Part shown: in pieces, positions 30,977 through 36,002 of the stretch | Layout of the letters: every line of letters starts with the position of its first letter | Numbering within the stretch: the stretch's first letter is position 1 | DNA from: Pseudomonadota bacterium | GTDB taxonomy: Bacteria > Pseudomonadota > Alphaproteobacteria > Rhodospirillales > 2-02-FULL-58-16 | Direction of reading: 5' to 3' | Length of the DNA: 36,002 bases | NCBI GenBank assembly: GCA_022572335.1 | Contig: JACZWD010000002.1 | Coordinates: 1 to 36,002, forward strand | The notes under the pieces: generated by a model | The model's database searches: none | What the model saw: only the letters and a program-made list of their open reading frames with translations | Told to the model about the DNA's origin: nothing | Program-made: the position numbers and the translations under genes

Positions 30977-31201
30977 TCAGGCGCGTTTCTTGATCAGGAA
31001 CGTGTAGACACCGTTTTCCTCGGTGCTGTCGACGAGTTCGTCGCCCGTGGCGCGGCAGAAGGCCTCGAAGTCCTGCACGGCGCCGGGATCGGTGGCGAGC
31101 ACCGTCAGCGTATCCCCGGCGGCGATGTCCTTGAGCGCCCGCTTGGCCTTCAGGACCGGCAACGGGCAGTTCAGTCCCTTGGTGTCGAGCACCGTCGTCA
31201 C
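30977..31201 (-). CDS. tusA: TusA family sulfurtransferase
   Basis: A 74-residue protein of the TusA/SirA/YeeD family. The signature C12-P-L-P15 in LDTKGLNCPLPVLKAKRAL supplies the persulfide-carrying cysteine, and the C-terminal strand TFLIKKR is typical. A second Cys (FCRATG) lies in the middle. TusA proteins carry sulfane sulfur to tRNA thiolation, molybdenum cofactor synthesis or dissimilatory sulfur oxidation. The GTG at 31201 has GAGG about eight bases upstream and begins just before the fold; 31 earlier open codons are unrelated. It diverges from the TauE/SafE operon across a 415-bp gap, which supports a sulfur-related neighbourhood. Confidence 0.92.
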   Translation of the reverse strand: MTTVLDTKGLNCPLPVLKAKRALKDIAAGDTLTVLATDPGAVQDFEAFCRATGDELVDSTEENGVYTFLIKKRA

Positions 31202-31413
31202 GGCGTGTACCTCATTTTTGGTCGGGCGGGCCGGACAAACGCGTACCGTGCCCCCGGGCCGGCCTCGAACGGGCCGCCATTCTACAGCAAGCATCGGGGC
31301 TTGTAATCTTTGCCGGGCGTCGCCCGGCTGCCCGCTCTTCGCCGATTCCGGTACCGGGCACGGGCCTGGGACCCACCGGAAAATATCTCCCGGCCCGTCG
31401 TCAAATCCTTGTG

Positions 31414-31469
31414 TTGACAGAGACTTTGGATTACATTAGAAGCCTCTAACTTATTATACCGAAACGGTA
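31414..31469 (+). promoter_or_regulatory. Promoter with two palindromes upstream of the TauE/SafE operon
   Basis: TTGACA at 31414-31419, a 17-bp spacer and TAGAAG at 31437-31442 form a sigma-70-like promoter. The palindrome TTAGA-AGCC-TCTAA (31436-31449) covers the -10 element, and TACCG-AAA-CGGTA (31457-31469) lies just downstream, both where a repressor would block transcription. The patch is AT-rich in a GC-rich genome. About 150 bp remain to the exporter's start. The regulator is not encoded in the window. Confidence 0.5.
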
Positions 31470-31616
31470 ATTCCACACGGTCCGGAGATTTCGCCGGGCC
31501 GGGAAGTATGTTGAGCATCGTATTCACCGTCGCCAGGCAATGCCCCGGATACCCCGTCCGGGCGGGGCGGCGGAATGCCCGCCACGTAGCCGTCCGGACA
31601 TAAGGCACCGGCGCCG

Positions 31617-32531
31617 ATGCAGATCTACCTCCCCATCGCCGAGATGTCCGTAAACGTGTTTCTCATCCTCGGCATGGGAGGCGGGGTGGGTTTTCTTTCC
31701 GGGTTGTTCGGAGTCGGCGGCGGCTTCCTGATGACGCCGTTGCTGATCTTCATCGGCATTCCGCCGGCCGTCGCGGTCGCCACCGAGGCCAATCAGATCG
31801 TCGCGTCGTCCGTTTCCGGCGTCCTCGCCCATTGGCGACGCGCCAACGTCGATGTCAAGATGGGCCTGACCCTGCTGGCGGGCGGCATCGTCGGTTCTTC
31901 CTTCGGCGTATGGCTGTTCACGATTCTGCGCGGTCTCGGGCAGATCGACTTGGTGATCAAGCTCTCCTACGTGGTTTTCCTGAGCGTCATCGGCGTCTTG
32001 ATGCTGTCCGAGAGCGCACGGGCCCTGATGCGCGTCAAGCGCCAGATTCGCCGCAAGCGGCACTATCACTATTGGATCCACGGCCTGCCCCTGAAGATGC
32101 GTTTCCGCCGCTCGCGCCTGTATATCAGCGCCCTGCTGCCCATTGGCATCGGCTTCCTGGTCGGGGTGCTGTCGGCGATCATGGGGGTGGGCGGCGGTTT
32201 CGTCATGGTCCCGGCGATGATCTACCTGCTCGGCATGCCGACGGTGGTGGTTGTCGGCACCTCGCTGTTTCAGATCATCTTCGTGACCGCCAATGTCACC
32301 ATCCTGCAGGCCGTCCACAACCAGACGGTGGACGTGGTCCTGGCGCTGATTTTGCTCACCGGCGGCGTCATCGGGGCGCAGATAGGCGCCCGGGCGAGCG
32401 GCCGGCTGCAGGGCGAGCACCTGCGCGGGCTGCTCGGGCTCATGGTTATCGCCGTCTGTGCAAAGCTGACCTACGATCTGGTGATCACGCCGCTGGATCT
32501 GTTTTTCCTTGGCGGCGTGGTGGCGAACTGA
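31617..32531 (+). CDS. TauE/SafE family sulfite/anion exporter
   Basis: A 304-residue integral membrane protein with about eight hydrophobic helices in two homologous halves. Each half carries the family's glycine motif: GFLSGLFGVGGGFLMTPLL near 22-45 and GFLVGVLSAIMGVGGGFVMVP near 180-200. A basic cytosolic loop (RVKRQIRRKRHYHYW) separates the halves. Members export sulfite, sulfoacetate or related sulfur anions; the substrate is inferred. The ATG at 31617 has only a distant AAGG. It shares one base with the next gene (TGATG), so the two are coupled. Confidence 0.92.
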   Translation: MQIYLPIAEMSVNVFLILGMGGGVGFLSGLFGVGGGFLMTPLLIFIGIPPAVAVATEANQIVASSVSGVLAHWRRANVDVKMGLTLLAGGIVGSSFGVWLFTILRGLGQIDLVIKLSYVVFLSVIGVLMLSESARALMRVKRQIRRKRHYHYWIHGLPLKMRFRRSRLYISALLPIGIGFLVGVLSAIMGVGGGFVMVPAMIYLLGMPTVVVVGTSLFQIIFVTANVTILQAVHNQTVDVVLALILLTGGVIGAQIGARASGRLQGEHLRGLLGLMVIAVCAKLTYDLVITPLDLFFLGGVVAN

Positions 32532-33277
32532 TGCGCAAGGTTAAAAATCTCCTGGCGGGCGTCGTGCTGTTGGCGGCGGCAACACCGGCCTACGCCGCCG
32601 AAGAGCTGGTGGTGGACCTGTCCAGTTCCGTGGTGGAGATCACCGCCGGCTTCGTCGGCTCCGAGCTTCTGCTGTTCGGCGCCACCGACGGCGAAGGCGA
32701 CGTGGTGGTCATCGTGCGCGGCCCCTTGCGCGATGAAATCGTGCGCCGCAAGGAACGGGTCGCCGGCATCTGGGTCAACCGGGACGAACTGGTCTTCACC
32801 GGCGTGCCGGCCTTTTACGCGGTGGCCAGCAACAGGCCGATGGAGGAATTCCTCCCCGAGGCCGTGGCCGCCAAGAACTGGATCGGGTTGGAAAATCTGT
32901 TGCTCCTGCCCCATTGGAAACAGCCGTACGCGGAGGACTACGATTCCTTCCGTGCGGCCCTCATCCGCAACAAGCAGCGCCAGGGCCTGTACAGCCTCCA
33001 GCCGGGCAACGTCATCTTTCTGAGCAGCCGGCTGTTCCGCACCAAGATCCGCTTTCCCACCACCGTGTCCGTTGGCACCTACGGTGTCGACGTCTACCTG
33101 GTTCGCGACGGCAACATCGTGACCGTCGACACCACCCTGCTGAACGTCAGGAAAGTCGGGTTCGAGGCGGGCGTCTTCGACTTTGCCCACCGCCATTCCC
33201 TGGCCTATGGAGTTCTTGCCATTTTCATCGCGGCGGTGGCAGGATGGCTGGCCAGTGTCATGTTCCGCAAGTCCTGA
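32531..33277 (+). CDS. TIGR02186 family membrane-anchored protein
   Basis: A 248-residue protein with a signal peptide (KNLLAGVVLLAAATPAYA, about 4-21), a periplasmic domain of about 190 residues (LSSSVVEITAGFVGSELLLFG, GDVVVIVRGP, FLSSRLFRTKIRFPTTVSVG) and a C-terminal membrane helix (YGVLAIFIAAVAGWLASVMF) with a short basic tail. This is the layout of TIGR02186, an alphaproteobacterial family of unknown function that often follows a TauE/SafE gene, as it does here with a TGATG overlap. It may be a periplasmic partner of the exporter; that is inference. Confidence 0.88.
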   Translation: MRKVKNLLAGVVLLAAATPAYAAEELVVDLSSSVVEITAGFVGSELLLFGATDGEGDVVVIVRGPLRDEIVRRKERVAGIWVNRDELVFTGVPAFYAVASNRPMEEFLPEAVAAKNWIGLENLLLLPHWKQPYAEDYDSFRAALIRNKQRQGLYSLQPGNVIFLSSRLFRTKIRFPTTVSVGTYGVDVYLVRDGNIVTVDTTLLNVRKVGFEAGVFDFAHRHSLAYGVLAIFIAAVAGWLASVMFRKS

Positions 33278-33299
33278 ACGAGCTGAAACGGCAACACCC

Positions 33300-33800
33300 A
33301 TGGCGGACAAAGCGGCGAAAGAGAAAACGGACGAAGGAACGCGCACCTTCCTGTGCGTGGTCGACGAAAGCGAGGAGCTGGCCCAGGCGCTGCGCTTCGC
33401 CTGCCGCCGCGCCGTGCACTCGAACGGCCGCGTCGCCCTGCTCTATGTGGTCGGGCCGGCCGAGTTCCAGCACTGGGCGGCCGTCGGCGACCTGATGCGC
33501 GAGGAGCGCCGGGAGGAGGCCGAGGAGATGCTCCAGGTCGTGGCCTCGGTGGTGCAGAAGCAAACCGGCCACACGCCCGTCATCTACATCCGCGAAGGCA
33601 AGATCACCGAGGAACTGATCACCTTGATCGACGACGAAGACAACGACATCTCGGTGCTCGTCCTCGGCGCCGCCACCGGGCCGGAAGGCCCGGGACCCCT
33701 GGTCTCCGACCTCGTCGGCAAAATGGCCGGACGGCTGCGCGTTCCCATCACCATCGTCCCGGGCTCCCTCACCGACGAGCAGATCGACGCCATCACGTGA
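33300..33800 (+). CDS. UspA-type universal stress protein
   Basis: A 166-residue single-domain Usp protein. The first strand and helix (RTFLCVVDESEELAQALRFACRRA), the strand VALLYVVGP, and the C-terminal ATP-loop region (VLVLGAATGPEGPGPLVSDL with PITIVPGS) fit the family; the glycine spacing differs slightly from the canonical G-2x-G-9x-G(S/T), so nucleotide binding is uncertain. The ATG at 33300 begins MADKAAKEK; the frame is open upstream, but that part overlaps the TIGR02186 gene. It lies 22 bp after TIGR02186 and is the third gene of the operon. No clear terminator follows in the 181 bp to the symporter. Confidence 0.88.
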   Translation: MADKAAKEKTDEGTRTFLCVVDESEELAQALRFACRRAVHSNGRVALLYVVGPAEFQHWAAVGDLMREERREEAEEMLQVVASVVQKQTGHTPVIYIREGKITEELITLIDDEDNDISVLVLGAATGPEGPGPLVSDLVGKMAGRLRVPITIVPGSLTDEQIDAIT

Positions 33801-33981
33801 GCGCCGAGTAGCCTTTATCAGCTAAATTGCGCCCACCGACGGCGGTCTTCCGGGGGCGTCCGGCCGGGCGCCTGGCGGTCCGGGCGTTCAACGGCCGGCG
33901 CAACCGGCGTAAGGTAGGGGCCGCGGTGGCCTGTGGACCGCCGCCGCCGGAGACACCCGAGCCGGCCCTGAGGAATCCACG

Positions 33982-35583
33982 ATGACCGCCGGAGCAGAGC
34001 TCGCCGCCGTCGACGTGGCCATCGTCGCCGCGTACTTCATCGCCGTCCTCGCCCACGGGCTGTGGGTGGGCCGCGGCGAGCGCGACGCGCTCGACTATTT
34101 CCTCGCCGGGCGTACCCTGCCGTGGGCCCTGATCGGCTTTTCCCTGTATGCGTCGAACATGTCGGGGGCCAGCTTCGTCGGCCTCATGGGGGCGTCCTAC
34201 GCCCACGGCATGGTGGTCTTCAACTACGAGTGGACGGCGGCCCTGGTCCTCATCTTCTTCGCGCTGTTCATGGCGCCGGTGTTCCTGCGCACCGGCCTCT
34301 ATACGGTGCCCGAGTACCTGGAGCGGCGGTTCGATGCGCGCTCGCGCTATGCCTATGCGCTGTTCACCGTCCTCACCATCATGTTCATCGACACCGCCGG
34401 CGCCCTCTATGCCGGCGGCATCGTCATCACCACCGCCGTCCCCGGCCTCGAATTGTGGCAGGCGAGCGCCGCGCTGGCGCTGTTCGCCGGGGTCTACACC
34501 ATCTTCGGCGGGCTCAAGGCGGTGGTCGTCACCGACACCGTGCAGGCGGTGATCATGATGGCCGGCGCCGCGGCCATCTGCGTCATCGGACTCGACGCGG
34601 TGGGCGGCTGGGACCGGCTCTTCGAGGGGCTGGACGAGACCAAAACCCGCCTGATCATGCCCGCCGACGACGGCTTCCTGCCGTGGCCGGGGATCGGCGG
34701 CGTCGTCATCCTCGGCTTCTACTACTGGACCCTGAACCAGTACTTCGTGCAGCGCATGCTGGCGGCGCGCAGCCTAGCCGACGCGCGCCGGGGGGCGCTC
34801 TTCGGCGGGCTCCTCAAGCTCCCCAACGTCTTCCTCATGATCATCCCGGGGATGATCGCGATCCAACTCTTCCCCGGCCTCGACAGCCCCGACCGGGTGT
34901 TCCCGGCGCTCGCCTTCGAGCTGCTGCCGGCGGGGTTCAGGGGGCTCATCCTGACCGCCCTCGTCGCCGCCATCATGTCGAGCCTGGACAGCGCCCTCAA
35001 CGCCGCGGCGTCGCTGGTGACCATGGACTTCGTCCGGCCCCTGCGTCCGCGCACCTCGCCGCGCACCCTGCTGGTCATCGGCCGCGTGGTGACCGCCGTC
35101 GCCATGGTCGTCGCGGCCGCCTATGCGCCCCTGATCCGCGACTTCGGATCCCTCTTCCAGTACTTCCAGTCGACCCTGGCCTACCTGGTGCCGCCCATCG
35201 TCGCCGTCTATTTCGTCGGCATCTTCTGGCGGCGCGCCACGGCCACCGGCGCGTTCTCGGCCCTGGTCTCGGGCCTCGCCCTGGGGCTGACGCTTTTCAT
35301 CCTCAAGGAGGTGACGGGCGTATGGTCGGCCCTCGGCCTGCCCGACGTGCACTTCACCTACATGGCGCTTAGCCTGTGCGCCTTCGCCGCGCTGGTGACG
35401 GCCGCCGTCAGCCTCGCCGGCCCGGCGCCCCCGGCCGCGGCCGTCGCCGAGGCCACCTTCCGCCGGTCCGACCTGGGCGCCGGCGCCCCGGGGGCGGAGC
35501 CCCGGCCCTGGTACCTGGACCACCGGTGGCAGGCCGCCGGCCTCGGCCTGGTCATGACCGGCACCATCGCCGCCTTCTGGTAA
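33982..35583 (+). CDS. Sodium:solute symporter (SSS family)
   Basis: A 533-residue polytopic protein with about 13 hydrophobic helices. Diagnostic segments are DYFLAGRTLPWALIGFSLYASNMSG at the N-terminus, ITTAVPGLELWQASAALALF, YYWTLNQYFVQRMLAARSLADARRG, and LTALVAAIMSSLDSALNAAASL, which holds the Ser/Asp pair region of the sodium site. The pattern is close to the SGLT/sugar branch, but the solute cannot be assigned. The ATG at 33982 has GAGGA about eight bases upstream. A soluble C-terminal tail (about 480-515) is followed by a last helix (WQAAGLGLVMTGTIAAFW). It converges on glnS with a 33-bp gap. Confidence 0.92.
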   Translation: MTAGAELAAVDVAIVAAYFIAVLAHGLWVGRGERDALDYFLAGRTLPWALIGFSLYASNMSGASFVGLMGASYAHGMVVFNYEWTAALVLIFFALFMAPVFLRTGLYTVPEYLERRFDARSRYAYALFTVLTIMFIDTAGALYAGGIVITTAVPGLELWQASAALALFAGVYTIFGGLKAVVVTDTVQAVIMMAGAAAICVIGLDAVGGWDRLFEGLDETKTRLIMPADDGFLPWPGIGGVVILGFYYWTLNQYFVQRMLAARSLADARRGALFGGLLKLPNVFLMIIPGMIAIQLFPGLDSPDRVFPALAFELLPAGFRGLILTALVAAIMSSLDSALNAAASLVTMDFVRPLRPRTSPRTLLVIGRVVTAVAMVVAAAYAPLIRDFGSLFQYFQSTLAYLVPPIVAVYFVGIFWRRATATGAFSALVSGLALGLTLFILKEVTGVWSALGLPDVHFTYMALSLCAFAALVTAAVSLAGPAPPAAAVAEATFRRSDLGAGAPGAEPRPWYLDHRWQAAGLGLVMTGTIAAFW

Positions 35584-35616
35584 GGCCGGAATCGATGACC
35601 TGATCCTGAACGGACT

Positions 35617-36002
35617 CTAACCCTTCGCCCGGATCTTCGCCCAGGTGTCGCGCAGGGCGACGGTGCGGTTGAACACCAGTGCCCCGGGTGTCGAATCGGG
35701 GTCGAGACAGAAATACCCCTGCCGTTCGAACTGCACCGTCTCGCCGGGTACGGCGTCGGCCAAACCGGGTTCCAGGCGGCACTCCCGGAGCACGTCGACC
35801 GAGCGCGGCCTGAGGTCGCCGACCATGTCGCCGCCGGCGCCCGGGTCCGGCCGGGTGAACAGTTGATCGTAGATGCGCACCTCCGCCCCTACGGCATGCG
35901 CGGCCGAGACCCAATGGAGCGTCGCCTTGACCTTGCGTCCGTCGGGGGATTTTCCGCCGCGGCTCGCCGGGTCGTAGGTGCAGCGCAGCTCGGTCACGTC
36001 CC
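35617..36002 (-). CDS. glnS: Glutaminyl-tRNA synthetase, C-terminal part (cut by window edge)
   Basis: The last 127 or so residues of GlnRS, open to the window edge. The segment ELRCTYDPASRGG, KVKATLHWVSAAHAVGAEVR, YDQLFTRPDPG, and the C-terminal FERQGYFCLDPDSTPGALVFNRTVALRDTWAKI are the two beta-barrel anticodon-binding domains of bacterial GlnRS. The catalytic domain lies outside. GlnRS charges tRNA-Gln directly; many alphaproteobacteria lack it and use GatCAB instead, so its presence limits the likely clade. Confidence 0.95.
   Translation of the reverse strand, partial: DVTELRCTYDPASRGGKSPDGRKVKATLHWVSAAHAVGAEVRIYDQLFTRPDPGAGGDMVGDLRPRSVDVLRECRLEPGLADAVPGETVQFERQGYFCLDPDSTPGALVFNRTVALRDTWAKIRAKG

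Overview
The window is a GC-rich chromosomal segment of an alphaproteobacterium, most likely from the Rhodospirillales. The evidence is gene content and order: a divergent recG / sdhE-mfd pair with a DUF502 gene beside it, a run tmk-holB-metG-tatD-MBL-mazG, a zinc-less methionyl-tRNA synthetase, a TIGR02186 membrane protein behind a TauE/SafE exporter, and boxes that match the CtrA consensus. No taxonomic search was possible, so this is inference. There are no rRNA genes and no CRISPR array. One tRNA gene, tRNA-Ser(UGA), is present.

Layout. Positions 55-11649 are a long, tightly packed minus-strand block. Read in its own direction it runs: a YdcF/ElyC-like membrane protein, the murein enzymes mltB, rlpA and a D-Ala-D-Ala carboxypeptidase, then tmk, holB, metG, tatD, a metallo-beta-lactamase-fold hydrolase and mazG. 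Most junctions are 4-10 bp overlaps or gaps of a few bases, so the block looks like one or two operons joining wall remodelling to dTTP supply, replication and housekeeping. Between the MBL gene and mazG lies a small degraded piece of a phage structural operon (about 1106-2299).

Positions 11650-15760 are a patchwork. They hold a SprA-like protein with a shortened tail, a coupled pair of small genes including a lipoprotein, tRNA-Ser followed by an inverted repeat and a GIY-YIG nuclease, a small secreted protein with a terminator, a FrnE-type DsbA protein, an interspersed repeat, and a RelE/ParE-XRE toxin-antitoxin module with a clear operator. The toxin-antitoxin module is flanked on its left by a 48-bp near-copy of part of the mfd 3' end, and the genuine mfd lies on its right. 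This is the clearest sign of a past insertion or recombination event in the window.

Positions 15779-22507 are core DNA repair (mfd, recG), SdhE and DUF502. Positions 22721-30590 hold two GGDEF-EAL proteins of cyclic-di-GMP metabolism, a HerA-type ATPase, a Nudix hydrolase, a secreted two-domain protein of unknown function (its start is suspicious) and a GcvR-like double-ACT protein. Positions 30977-33800 look like a sulfur-handling neighbourhood: TusA on the minus strand, then a plus-strand operon of TauE/SafE, TIGR02186 and a UspA-type protein behind a promoter with two palindromes. The window ends with a sodium:solute symporter and the C-terminal part of glutaminyl-tRNA synthetase.

Nothing here is clearly a new multi-gene system. 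The best leads are the toxin-antitoxin island with its duplicated mfd segment, the phage remnant inside the MBL-mazG cluster, the tRNA/repeat/GIY-YIG unit, and the tusA-tauE-TIGR02186-usp group.
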